Positions 31,892 through 42,805 of a stretch of DNA of 64,000 nucleotides are shown here, in pieces. The position numbers and the translations under genes were made by a program. Position 1 is the stretch's first letter, and every line of letters begins with the position of its first letter. The notes under the pieces are model-generated. The model did no database searches and was not told the DNA's origin. It worked only from the letters and a program-made list of their open reading frames with translations. The stretch is from Cydia pomonella (taxonomy: Eukaryota; Arthropoda; Insecta; Lepidoptera; Tortricidae), in the NCBI RefSeq assembly GCF_033807575.1, contig NC_084703.1, forward strand, positions 5,518,001 through 5,582,000, in the 5' to 3' direction.

Positions 31892-32224
31892 AACAAGTAC
31901 CCTGCATGTAACGGGGGAAATACCATTACCATTACTTAAAATTTGTTAGGCAGTTTTTTTTTTTAAGATTGTAGTTCGATTGTTTTACAATTTTTTAGAT
32001 TTTTATGTGTTGCTTACTATGTTTATCATGTCTGTAATAGATAAAATGAAATTGTAAAAAAATGTTTTTTTTTTTTTTTATTCTGCCTCTGAAACCCGTC
32101 TCAAACAGTCCTATAAGAGGAAAGGTACATTATTCTGTTAAAGGGCACAAAGAATAATTAGTTTGCAAACCATACTTTACAAAATAAGTTTTTAGCAAAA
32201 ATATAATTTTAGGTACAAGCTTTT
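31892..32224. other. No gene seen
   Basis: AT-rich, with a poly-T run near 32065-32079. Confidence 0.4.
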
Positions 32225-32445
32225 ATCGCTGACTGTCCTTTCTTTCCACAGGCAACTAATACTCATCGAGACAATTCTAAAAATCCCAAACACAATTAGG
32301 TTGCGTTGTTTTATCACAGAGTTCCTGTGGCTACCTTCTGTCTCCATCATCAGATCAGCTCGATGGTACCATAATATTGCATTGTCACCCGAAGTGGGTC
32401 AAATTTAACTTGCAAGATTTGATTACAGACCGACATACAACGGGA
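32225..32445. repeat. Dispersed repeat, family R, copy 3
   Basis: Shares AACTAATACTCATCGAGACA, CTGTCTCCATCATCAGATCA and ATAATATTGCATTGTCACCC with copies at 2945 and 4222. Confidence 0.65.
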
Positions 32446-34054
32446 CAGGTGAAACTAAATAAAAGCTTGTATACCATAGGGATAACAAATTTCAAAAATG
32501 GAATGTTGTTTCCCTTGTTTTCCTCGCTCCTGAAGCCACGAATTTCATTCGCTGTACGCAATTATAAAGGCCTGTGCACATCGGATGCAAATGCGTAGAC
32601 GTACACGTGCGCGTTGTATTATACAGATCCTTTGACTGACGGCACACCGCTTGCATGACGTGTGCGTGACATTTTAGCGCATACGAAAATGCACGTCAAC
32701 GCACACGTAGCCGATGTGCTCTGGCCTTAAATAAATACATGACTTACTGATGAGTCAAAAACGTTCGGCAAAACTGGCGTCTTTTCTGTGGACATTGAAA
32801 AAGTTAACGTTTGAATATTTTCAAGATTTTATGATTAACATTTTAGCAAGTAATGCTTGTCTATAATAAGGATAGATTAGGCTTAAATCCTTACATGATA
32901 CTAATAAAGTTACTACCTGTCGGTGGACCTTAGATATATCATTGCAATAAGTTTTACAAACTTTTGGCCCTTAGGTCTGAGTTCTTCTCCCACTCTCACT
33001 GAGCGTAAGTGATCGAGACGGATGTACGTGCACGAGACCGCAGATTTCATGTTAAAAAAATAGATGAATTGAATTCCGTCAAAAATAAAATTGGGCATTT
33101 TTGAAGCATAACTATGTTATTTATTAGCTTTAGTGCAAAAATCGTTTCAATTTTTAACAGTGCGTTTATATCAATGTTCGTGATATCGTGATGTTTCTCT
33201 ATCGAACGTAAGTCGAAAAAATAGGATTCGAGCTGCTTAAGTCACTAGATATAGACCTCAAGATTGCTAATTAAATGTTTCGCAACCGTATTGTGGTCAG
33301 CGGTACGATTTTTCAAAAACTCTGTTCTCTTAACGGCACCTTAACTATCTAAACATCAACTCCAATTTCAATGTATTTATATATGACGCCTCAAAACAAT
33401 ACAATACTGAATATATACAAACAATCCATTTAAATTCCACAAAACGGCCCTCAATTCAACATAACACTGGCCTTTATGTATGTAGGGCTTGCAATCCGAA
33501 TCCATTCTGGTATTCGAATAATACAACGCCCTGATAATTAATATTTTTATTACTCGAAAAAAAAAACTAATTCAACCCGCTATAGTTCCGATTTTTGTGT
33601 CGGTTATTTATCAAGCATCGGAACCGATTTATGGAATACCGGTAAAACCGTTTTATATTTATAACTTTATTGTAACCTAAAAAAACTGGTTTATCCGACG
33701 AGCGACGAAACGGCCGCCCGGCCTGGTGGTGTGCGTGCCACGTAAACATAGACACCAACATAGAAAGAAACCGGTTTTGATTGCTCTAAACCGGTTAAAT
33801 TGACAACTTATTTGAAAATAACGGTTTTTCGAGTGAAACCAAAATTAAAAGGATTTGCGCCATTTCGATGATAACGGTTTCGAAATTTAACTGGTTTCCG
33901 AGCCTTGGATAGCCATAGCGAAATAATTTGCCACCTTTGACTGACTTTGCCATATTTGAATAATGCTCTAAAAGCGCGAGATTTACCTAGGGAATATTGA
34001 ATATGTGACAACCACAATGCCATAATGAAATTTTCGCATATTTGAAATCCTAGA
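32446..34054. other. No gene seen
   Basis: The segment 33575-33790 contains several ACCGGT and GGAACCGATTT words like those in the foldback at 19793, so a related remnant is likely. The frames at 32913, 33567 and 33808 are unsupported. Confidence 0.35.
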
Positions 34055-34619
34055 GGCCGATTTTTGAATTACGAACGATCGATTTCGTCACTCGATCTGC
34101 GGAAAACGGCGAAATGCTGTTTTTGAAATACGAGCGATATAAATTGATAATCTATTAGTATTGACAAAGAGAAGTTATACACGGTGCTACATGAGGAAAC
34201 CGAAAAATTTTGACAGTGTATTACTGATCACATTTAGAGACTAAAATGTCATATACACTTTTCTGGATTTCGCCTAGTTTCAGAGTTAATACCAATCTAA
34301 AAAAAAATCTTATCGTAACTTAGTGCAAAACGCCTTTTTGATCGCTATGATGCCATTATGGGGCGTAGTCTAAATATCCTTATTGATAGATGTTTTTTTT
34401 TTGGCGAATTTTACTGAAACTCATATAACATTTTTTCCTTTTTTTGGCCTCAGAAGTACGTGGTTAAAATCTTTCGGGTTCCTCATGTAGCACCGTGTAT
34501 AAATCTTTGGTTTTGACCACTCGTTTTCAACTCTATTAGTAAAATTTAGATGTCTAGTAGTGGATATAGTATTGAAGTCAGCCACACGAAATCGAGCTTT
34601 CGAAATTCAAAAATCGGCC
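34055..34619. mobile_element. Foldback element, family F, copy 2, with a nested hairpin element
   Basis: Outer arms: GGCCGATTTTTGAATTACGA at the left and CGAAATTCAAAAATCGGCC at the right. A second palindrome is nested at 34179-34499, with arms ACACGGTGCTACATGAGGAA and TTCCTCATGTAGCACCGTGT. The inner interior (ACTAAAATGTCATATACAC, TCTGGATTTCGCCTAGTTTC) is related, inverted, to the centre of the element at 56632-57104. Confidence 0.7.
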
Positions 34620-34739
34620 CCGGGCCGTATTATTGTAACAGTATGGCGATAAAATAGCCCAAAAAAACTAGACTAAACTAACAGTTTTATTAACAATGAT
34701 GTGGAGATTTATTTTTGTGATTGTTACAGATGATATCAC

Positions 34740-37700
34740 ATGTATTGGTTCGACGAGATGTCCCGTATAGTGACGAATCTGAGCCGCGTGTATTCGCCGG
34801 TGATACTCAGTAATGAGTGGCCGAAGCTTGGTCGGCTGCTCTTCACCCTTCTATGCAGCGTGCTAGGCGTATCTATGAACGGCTTCTTCGTTGCTTCCTT
34901 CTTCGTCGAACCTGGCCTGAACAAGATCGGTATGTTCATAATTATTATGACTGCTGTTTTTCATAGTTTTATTTATTCACTGTAACAGATTCTAGCAGCG
35001 ACTTTGACTCCGCTATGAGTGGCCGAAGCTTGGCCCATTGATGTTCACTCTTGTAGCGTATTAGGCTTGTCTATGAACGGCTTCTTTCTTCGTAGAGCTT
35101 GGCTGAACAAGATCGGTAAGTTATAAGCACATTGCCATTAACAGTGACCCTGAGTGGCGAACCTGAGCCGCGTGCATATGTACGTTTAACTACGCTTTAT
35201 TACATTTTTTTTGGAATTCACTCATAAACTGTACATTGCGACATTATAGATATAGACCAATTCGATCATAAACTCTTAGGTGCTACGGGTATGTAGGGAA
35301 CACGTGCTATCGACGGCTAAAGTCACAGACTGGCTTATAGTTAAGAGGCTTGCAACTTTAGGTATTCGTGGCTAAAGTTGCAGATCTCTAATGTGCCTTC
35401 AACAGACTTGTTTTTTTTTATGTCTGACTATAATCTGAGGGATGAATATTTATTTAGGTCATACTAAACAACTATTACTATGGAGCCAAACCTGAAAACA
35501 CAAAAAAACTATTGTCTCATACATGTCGGCGTATCACATGTCAATGTTTTTTCGTAGCAACAGAATTTTTTTTTTCGTGATTTTGGGGTTGCCTCCATAG
35601 TAAAAGTTGTTTATCATGACCTACATATTCAGTATATTATTCAGAGTATGATCAGACATAAAGAAATCACATCTAATCAAATTAAGGAGTTACGAGGCTT
35701 CGATTTTAGCCGACGCTATTTACCTTTTTAACTAAACTTTGGCGTTGGCGTCGATGTAGACGGAGGAGGACATAATTTAATTTTGCCAATTTATTTTATA
35801 CTTAAATAGACTTGAATTAGAAAACAATATTACTTAATTAAAAGTGTCAGTTTCTTTCTTTTCGTTTGCAATCCTTTTTGACTATTTTTGCGACTTTCAA
35901 ATAAATATTTGGCATCTGATATTTAGGTAATCTAGTCCTTGTGAAAATAAAATGACATCAAATAATAAGTTAATAAATAGTTAATTTTCTTGTAATGTCG
36001 ATTATAATATTGACATCGACTTATAGGGAGCGTGTATGAACTATAGACGGCAGAGCAGAAGCCCCCTATTCATTGGCGCGAAGCATTATGTCAAGTTTCC
36101 ATTTTTAGATTTAAGCCACTATGGCAGACCTTACTATGCGAAATAGAGCCAGCGTGAAGTATAAGGGGCAACCCCGGCTTAGAAGCGTGGATTTTTTTCG
36201 CTACCGATTCAGGTCACGAGATGGCAGACCGTCTAACACGCACGGTTTCTATAGTAAGTTTCATTGGTCTCCTTGCACTTTTTAAACGTGGAACCAAACT
36301 GCATCCGTCAAAACGGGATATGAAAATAACTGCATAAATTAAAGTTTGCGGCGCGTCACATTTTCCGTTCCACAAGACTGACATGAAAACAGTAGGTTCA
36401 CCTGAATGTCAATATGTCGGGGGAACCGACGCACGTCCCGGGACGGAAATTTAAATACTAAGGTATCTGCACCAAATAATACCAACGTTTTTTTTAAATG
36501 TTATTAGTTTTATTGTTTAATATGAACTTGCTGTTTTGTCTATGGTACTATTAAGTGGACATGCACACAAAATTTGAAACCATTGACAGTTATAAAAGTA
36601 TACAATTTTAAATGTTTTAGAACCGGGCCTTATTTGGTACAGGTATCATACTTGCTTAGAATGCTGCAACCATTCGTCGTTTAGCCGATTATATTTAAAA
36701 AATCCGAAGTTCAAGTCTCAATATATAACAGAACAATGTGATTGACAAAGTAAAACAATGCATGATATGCAGTTTGCGGATATTATGAAAGATATCTGCA
36801 AAAAAATTGTGATTCGCTCTGAACGCCTAGTCGTTCACTTTACTTTAGCGTAAAGTTAGCTATGCCTTTACAGTAGGCGCTAGACAATTTTGATAGGAAG
36901 GTACCTAGAGGCAGACCAAGCTAAGTTGGCAGCGATTTTGATAGCCCGGCCTGTGCAAGTGTTAAGTAAATGGCATAAGTTCATAGAAGTTTACTTTTAA
37001 AATAACACTTGCATTGTTTGGGCTGTCAAAATCGCTGCCAACTTGTCTTGGTCTGACTCTACTCTAAAATTTCTCGTCTGACTAAAATTTTCCGGTGACC
37101 AGGAATCAATTTTTCTAATCCAGGCGATCACATTTATGTAACACAACTGAGTTCTTTTTTTGGCATATCTAATTTTTATATTTCAAAATTGTCACTCTAC
37201 CGATTGTTTAGTTTAGACTAAAGAGTTTAAAACCTCTTTCCAAAGTAACAGCCGTAAAAAACTAAAGACAATTCATCGTACGTTTTTAAAGTTTATAAAC
37301 AAGTAAACGTTAGCATGACTAGACGATTTTGGATTTGCGTTTAATAGAAAACTATATTTTCTATACCTATTTGGTGTATGTACAGTCAGCATCAAAAGTA
37401 ACGGATGAAACAACGCGCCAAAAGGATCTGATATTCCGGATAACTTTTCCAAATATAGATAAATCTCTAAAATTCACGTTCAAAACTATATCTTTTTCAG
37501 TCTAAATTGTTCTACATATAGAACCATCCCTTTTTGTTAAGCTGTTAGAGAATGGTAGTAATACTTTTGAGGCGTTTTTTCATCCGCTATTTTTGATGCT
37601 GACTGTACCTATAGGTAATGTTGTCAATCTCACCTCAATACATTTTGGTTTATTTTTAAACATAAACGAACCACAATAAAACATACTAGGGTGCGTAGAC

Positions 37701-39537
37701 AAGAGCTAATCGTTAACGTCTATCTGTCGCATTAATATGGAAGTGTGATAGAAAGAGATAACTACGCTACGTTACGGAGCGTGAACGATTGGCATGTTGT
37801 CTACGCACCCTGTAACTTTGCTGTCGTACAAAATTGCATGCAACATTACAACTAGGTTTTAAGCGACCCATTTCTCCGTCAGGAAATGTCTTCATGGCTA
37901 CCATGGGCATCTCAGACATGCTCACATCCATGGTCATCCTCCTGACATCCGTGTATGTGCTATATCACAAGATTACTCGTATTTCCGCGGCCAGTCACGC
38001 CCGGCTAGTGACGGAAGCTGCGACATACAGCTGCAGCATTTTGTTCGTGGTAAGTTTTAACCAGGTTTTTTGTCGACAGGATATGTGTTCATGGCGTGCT
38101 TAGGCATGTCGGACTTGGTCATATCCACGTCCGTGCTGCCCACGGCAACGGTGGTGCTGCTGTCCGGCGAGTGGGACACGGATCCGGTGTGCTACGCGCT
38201 CCAGTTCGTGACTGAGGCTGGAACGTACAGCTACAGTCTTTTCTTCATGGTGAGTATCTTATATGTGTGTGTTTCTGTTAAGAATCTCTTTGTGTCAATC
38301 TCAATCGACATCGATTTAATGATCTCTACAATCATCACCGATTATCGTGTGCGATTTGTGATACATTGAGGTTATTGATCGATCGATTGGATTCATTGCC
38401 CCTACTTAGCCGGAAAGCATCTTATATCCCATGATGTTTATTGCAACAACCCTTAACTGTAGATACTTTCACTTTAATACAATAGCTTTGCGTAAAAATA
38501 TTGAACAATATGTACTTATATAAATGTAGGTAAGCTGTATAAGAAGTAGATTTCTTACGATACTACGATCCATTTTGTTAACAGACGAAAAAAAATGCTC
38601 AAGTAATTCCGTATTCAACGAAAGTCATTATAGGGCATATACAATTTCACTGCATCTTATTGAATAGTGACAACCAATAATATATTAAATTAGAATTGGT
38701 GGACATTGTACCACAACTTTTTTGTTATCTACTCGCACATGTACTTAAATAAAGTTAAAAATGTAAGCGACTTCTGACGTTTGATTTTCATGGAACATAG
38801 TTCCAAGACGTAAATCATCTTTTCTTGCACAGATGTCTGCGATAGAGTCCTACTACCGACTCTGCAAAGCTACATCGGACTACGAATTCCTAATCTCAAT
38901 GAGGATCGGCCTCTTCACTGTCATCCTCTTTACGATCACGTTCCTCACCGCCGCCGTCGGGGTCTACATGGAATTGGACTATGACTACTGCCATCGCAGC
39001 CACGCAGGCAACTTCATCTTCAGGGTTACTACATCTGTCATATTTTACGTTATTCCATTTGTCGTTATTTTCTTCTGCCTCGCGAACAACGCTTGCCGAA
39101 TTAGAAACAAAGCTAGAAAACATAACCATTACAAACGCAGCTTACAGTACGAGACGGAAACAACTACTAACAATCTCAACATTATGGCTTATTTCTTGTT
39201 TGTCGCAGCTTGGGTCCCCTACCTGGTCGTTGTCTATCTGTATCCCGACACCACTGACTCAAAATACTATCATAGCGTTTGGATCGGCATTTTCCGATCT
39301 GTGGTTACAAGCTTTCTCTACGGATCGATGGACAGAAATTTCAGGCGCGCGTTTGCTCATTTGTTCAATTATTGCTGCTGCAAGAGCACCCTTTCCGGGT
39401 CCTTCGCCAGTCGACACAGGCGCGCTTTGGAGTGCAAGGCTGTAGGAGATGTGAGGGTGCACATCATGCACCAGGCTATGAATGCCAACAGCCCTCAGCG
39501 AGGAGCGTCGTCGTCCCGGGAGACGCAAGAATTATGA
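34740..39537 (+). CDS. Class A (rhodopsin-like) GPCR, three coding exons, orphan
   Basis: Predicted join of 34740-34929, 38080-38249 and 38833-39537, giving 354 residues. Donors are GGTATG and GGTGAG; acceptors are GACAG and GCACAG; phases are 1 and 0 and agree. TM1 has N47 in the GN-like position and TM2 has D75, 28 residues later as in rhodopsin. TM3 begins at C101, which should pair with C173 in loop 2. TM5 has P195, TM6 has W247-V-P249, and the tail carries Cys 301-303 for palmitoylation. N13 is a possible glycosylation site. Two hallmarks are missing: position 3.50 (25 residues after C101) is S126 in ESYYR, not the DRY arginine, and 7.49-7.50 are T279-S280 in TSFLY. It should sit in the plasma membrane. 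The ligand is unknown. Insect moody/Tre1-like or other orphan receptors are possible relatives. The start is the first Met after an acceptor-like TTACAG, so a 5' untranslated exon further upstream is likely. Confidence 0.8.
35015..35115 (+). pseudogene. Degenerate duplicate of GPCR exon 1 (3' half)
   Basis: Shares ATGAGTGGCCGAAGCTTGG, TCTATGAACGGCTTCTT and GGCTGAACAAGATCG, then the donor GGTAAG, with GPCR exon 1. Internal deletions and an in-frame TAG (GTATTAGGC) break the reading frame, so this is a relic exon although its donor survives. Confidence 0.8.
35140..35180 (+). pseudogene. Short duplicate of the start of GPCR exon 1
   Basis: GTGGCGAACCTGAGCCGCGT matches GTGACGAATCTGAGCCGCGT of exon 1 (from about 34769). 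It lies after the 3'-half relic, so the duplication is head to tail and truncated. Confidence 0.65.
35181..35417. other. GPCR intron 1, start
   Basis: Intronic sequence, with nothing recognised. The word GGCTAAAGTTGCAG near 35371 repeats GGCTAAAGTCACAG near 35317. Confidence 0.35.
35418..35663. mobile_element. Foldback element, family G, copy 1 (in GPCR intron 1)
   Basis: Outer arms: TTATGTCTGACTATAATCTGA and TCAGAGTATGATCAGACATAA. The inner part has TAGGTCATACTAAACAAC against TTGTTTATCATGACCTA. The core (TTTCGTGATTTTGGGGTTGC and CATAGTAAAAGTTG) recurs at 43591-43790 and 45516-45748 with different outer arms. Confidence 0.65.
35664..36906. other. GPCR intron 1, middle
   Basis: No exon or repeat recognised. 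A moderately GC-rich section at 36050-36470 shows no open frame. Confidence 0.35.
36907..37060. mobile_element. Foldback element in GPCR intron 1
   Basis: AGAGGCAGACCAAGCTAAG and TTGGCAGCGATTTTGATAGC at the left pair with GCTGTCAAAATCGCTGCCAA and CTTGGTCTGACTCT at the right. Confidence 0.75.
37383..37605. mobile_element. TIR MITE, family B, copy 2 (in GPCR intron 1)
   Basis: A 223-bp element flanked by TA (37381-37382 and 37606-37607), with ends CAGTCAGCATCAAAAGTAAC and TTTTTGATGCTGACTG. It matches 16602-16822 along its length (for example ATATTCCGGATAACTTTTCC). Confidence 0.85.
37689..37811. mobile_element. Foldback element just upstream of GPCR exon 2a
   Basis: AGGGTGCGTAGACAA at the left is inverted at the right as TTGTCTACGCACCCT, with weaker pairing between. 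Its right end lies 72 bp before the exon 2a start. Confidence 0.7.
37883..38049 (+). pseudogene. Alternative or relic GPCR exon 2a
   Basis: A diverged copy of exon 2b (38080-38249), translating to GNVFMATMGISDMLTS... and VTEAATYSCSILFV. It is 56 residues against 57. It keeps an acceptor (CCGTCAG), a donor (GGTAAG), the phase 1-in, 0-out pattern, D2.50 and the TM2 and TM3 framework, with no stop codon. It lacks the first-loop tryptophan and the TM3 cysteine that normally anchors loop 2 (alanine here). It could be a mutually exclusive alternative exon or a decaying duplicate; the typed label reflects this uncertainty. Only 30 bp separate its donor from the start of exon 2b, too short for splicing between the two. 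Confidence 0.6.
38250..38832. other. GPCR intron 2
   Basis: A 583-bp intron between exon 2b and exon 3. It begins GTGAGT and ends TTCTTGCACAG. No repeat recognised. Confidence 0.7.
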
Positions 39538-40095
39538 TGCCTCTAAGCTAATTTCGTCGACGGCTTGAGAGGGTGGTCATCTTTACTTTGGATAGGTTTT
39601 GACAAGTGTCGAGCTCTGGGCTTGACGTAAAAGGGCTTTAAAATTGAACCGTGACCACCCACTACATCAGGGCTTCACTATACTCGCCTGATACTACTTT
39701 GTTGCTTTTTTTTCGCATTTAACTTTAATGGGTAATTGTAGAACAAAGTGAGAAACATTAACGCAAGCAAGGGATTTTTTATAAAAATGTACATATAAAA
39801 AACAAACTAAAAAAAATAGAATGGTATACCCATTGTATTAACTTGTAAATACTTTACGAATTCAGAAACATTAACCATGAATGGTTCTAAGAGCTTCAAA
39901 TGTTGAATCTATATATGTTTAATAGATAATACATGTTAGGATAATATGCGCCACGTTTCCTGTTTCTGTTGTTAAGTATTTGAAACAACTAAAAAAAGAA
40001 TTATCGTTTTAATATTTGACAAATATAAAACGTAATAAGTTTACCTAACCTAAACCTACCACACAAAAAAATCCATTTCAATTTGATATGATATG
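39538..40095 (+). other. Probable GPCR 3' untranslated region
   Basis: Directly follows the GPCR stop. No frame of note. A short inverted pair (AGCTAATTTCG region and GACAAGTGTCGAGCTC) is present. The extent of the transcript is unknown. Confidence 0.4.
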
Positions 40096-40222
40096 CAGCC
40101 GCGGTATCATGGTCTCGTTTTTATCACTTGTCATGTTATGCGTCACTTTCGCACTTACATACTTGTTAGAACGTGACAGGCATGGTGACAAATGACAAAA
40201 AGCCGACCATCTCAGCCCTACA
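40096..40222. mobile_element. Foldback element, family H, copy 1
   Basis: GTATCATGGTCTCGTTTTTA and TCACTTGTCA at the left pair loosely with TGACAAATGACAAAAAGC and GACCATCTCAGCCCTAC. It is close in sequence to 62985-63109, including CACTTTCGCACTTACATACT. Confidence 0.7.
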
Positions 40223-40406
40223 GGTAGTTAAATTTCTTTTGTTTTAAAATCGAACGATACATACGAAATGCAACTCTGTTCCATTTGAAAACGGTTTAGA
40301 TTGTATTGAAGTACATAATTAGTACTACGGGTGTAGTACTGTGGCCGGAAGGCCTCAGGAGGTTGATTTGTTGACTTTTATAAATCTCTTCGGCGCGTGT
40401 GTAAAC

Positions 40407-40412
40407 AATAAA
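40407..40412 (+). terminator. Possible polyadenylation signal of the GPCR
   Basis: AATAAA, about 870 bp after the GPCR stop codon. Other AT-rich variants exist nearby, so the assignment is tentative. Confidence 0.25.
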
Positions 40413-41849
40413 TAATCAATCTTTACGGTCAATGACTACTTCTAAAAAGACTCAACTCATTTTCTGACGTATTTGTGTAAATATACTTATATTTTCTTGG
40501 GAACTAATATGGATATTGTACTTTTGTAAATATGTACTGCTAAGTTAAGACTGAACACAGTCCTTCAAAAATTAAACTTTCTTGAAGAGAGATTTTGTAT
40601 TCCAATTTATAATTTTAAATATAAGTTTTATAAAACTGTACCTTAAAAAGCATAACCCTGATCGATATAGTTTAAATTCAGGTACCTATATAATAACTTT
40701 TTGTACTAAACTTTGTTTTCCGAGCTCGTACACAAACCTTAAATGCTTCATTGTTAACAATTTTGGTACCTTGGTACACATTAGGTACCAATAATGTACA
40801 GAATGCAGTTGCGTGGAATACTTCAATCAACAATTCTCTTAAAATAGGGAATATTATTTTATTAAATACGTTATACGTCCCAGATAAATTTGATGTGTCA
40901 TTTATAAGTACATACATATATACACTAACTGAATATTATTACAAACTTAAAAACTGTATTACTTCATAAGATTTAGTCAATGTTAGCTGAACAAAATAGT
41001 ATCTATAAAAAAACTTTAAATAAAAAAGTTATTTTTACGTGTACATATACTTAAGCGATCACATAAAAAAAATACATTAATATATTTAAACATCACTAGG
41101 TAATCCTTCAAGGTTTCTAACGTAGTATAGGGGCCAATTTGATTCGGCAGAATGATGTATCATGACATGGCTAAAGTAAATTTAACCCAGAATTGCATGT
41201 GAACCAAATGTAACTTAACATGTTATACTAGTTATACAAAAAACTCTCGTCCACTCCTGTTACATATGAAAACATTCTTACTTGTAATAAATGTAATAAA
41301 CACAATTAAAGCGGTAGCTTCTTTTTATCTCCATGTATTAGAAAACTAAGTGTATTTACGCATAAGTTAATTACTGTACATACTTACTGCAAAAGTCAGC
41401 AAGACGTACTTAAATGGTATATTGTTTATTAAAACAACTTACCACAAAAAAAATGTTGTTTCCTTAAAAACTTAGGTATATTTTGCAATGGTTACTGTAT
41501 TGATGTTAATTTGATAAAAAAATATAAAAAGAGCTTTAAAAATACAATAAACACACTTCATTAAAATAGTGGTACTTAATTCTTAATGGATGTCCATATA
41601 ACTATATAAGCAAAAAACTTGTCACTCTGTTCACGTTTTTTTGTATTTTTTTAATTCAAATTATTCAAATAAAACTTTTTACTTAAATCAGGAACAGGTA
41701 TTTACAAATATATATATATATTTTTATAAGGACTTAAATATTAAATGCCTACCGACTTTGTATAAATGATGTAAATAGGTACTAAACTATTGAAATTAAA
41801 AGTGAGCGATTTATTTGTGATGTAATCATTAACATATATCTAACACGGC
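40413..41849. other. No gene seen
   Basis: AT-rich. The frames at 40582-40794 and 40678-40969 overlap on opposite strands and have no domains. Confidence 0.4.
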
Positions 41850-42057
41850 ACGGGCCTTACAGCCACTAAGAATGGTGCTAGTTCAGTGGAGTCACTCACG
41901 AATTCGAGCCAATCGTGCAGTCTAACGCAACTAGTTGCGACCAATCGCGCGCGTGATGCGAACTTATCAACCAATCGCGTTAGACTGCACGATTGGCTCG
42001 AATTCGTGTGCGTGACACCGCTGTACTGGCCCCATTCTTATTGCCCGTAAGGCCCGT
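41850..42057. mobile_element. Foldback element
   Basis: ACGGGCCTTAC at the left and GTAAGGCCCGT at the right. The inner arms GAATTCGAGCCAATCGTGCA and TGCACGATTGGCTCGAATTC pair perfectly. Confidence 0.8.
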
Positions 42058-42250
42058 CAGTCAGATATATGTCATTTATGTGCACGGAAGTAATACCACC
42101 CAAGTTTGTAAAAAAATAGATAATATAAAGCCACTTTAAAACATTGTCGTTATAGTTGTTATATGTTATATACTAAGTACATGTTTTAATTAAGTCAATG
42201 TAGTCCTTTTTGAGTTTTTTAGATTCCACTTTTCAATCTACAACAAAAAC

Positions 42251-42420
42251 GGCTACCTACCACCAGTTTTGACATTGACATATTCGCTCACATCTACGTA
42301 AATTAGGTACGTTATATGCTTACATCTCGCTCATAATGTCTAAGTACGAGCGAGATGCATAGAAAGTAAGTTACGTAGACGTGAGCGAATATGTCAATGT
42401 CAAAACTGGTGGTAGCCGTA
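42251..42420. mobile_element. Foldback element
   Basis: GGCTACCTACCACCAGTTTT and GACATTGACATATTCGCTCA at the left; TGAGCGAATATGTCAATGTC and AAAACTGGTGGTAGCC at the right. The arms are nearly perfect over about 45 bp. Confidence 0.8.
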
Positions 42421-42519
42421 CTGAAGTTAAATATATTTGCATTCATTTTATTAGGCATGTCGCATTAGTAGGCACATCACCATCATGAATAAAAGAGTGA
42501 GAACAGAACTACTATGTAT

Positions 42520-42648
42520 AGTCAAAAGTATTAATTTGTGACCCATTTTGTACCCTATCACAGTGACAAACAACCTGAAGGTCGCTAGAGTATACTACTG
42601 TTACTGTGATAAGATACGAAATGGGGCACAAATTAAATCTTTTGACTG
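42520..42648. mobile_element. Foldback element
   Basis: TATAGTCAAAAGTATTAATT and GTGACCCATTTTGTACCCTA at the left are inverted at the right as ATACGAAATGGGGCACAAAT and CTTTTGACTGTA. Confidence 0.75.
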
Positions 42649-42735
42649 TACTAATAAAAGTGGTTATATTATCATTACTTATTATACGTTAGCTAAAATT
42701 TGTTTTATATAGCTATAAATAATAGCAAGTCTATT

Positions 42736-42805
42736 TAGCACAAAATGTGAAATATAGTTAGCACAAAATGTGAAATATAGTTAGCACAGCCTGTGAAGTA
42801 TACAG
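42736..42805. repeat. Short tandem repeat, about 23-bp unit, three copies
   Basis: The unit TTAGCACAAAATGTGAAATA (plus TAG) occurs twice exactly and a third time with changes (TTAGCACAGCCTGTGAAGTA). The core CACAAAATGTG is itself partly palindromic. Confidence 0.85.

Noticed and set aside
34179..34499. Possible LTR pair
   Set aside because: The two similar ends are inverted, not direct, so this is a nested foldback element and not an LTR element.
38896..39528. Overlapping frames in other phases over GPCR exon 3
   Set aside because: Only the 38833-39537 frame gives TM4 to TM7 with the expected motifs.
40582..40969. Overlapping 70-79 residue frames on both strands
   Set aside because: AT-rich, no domain, no splice or start context. 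They lie beyond the GPCR.
42736..42805. CRISPR-like array
   Set aside because: The units are contiguous without unique spacers and the context is an animal genome.
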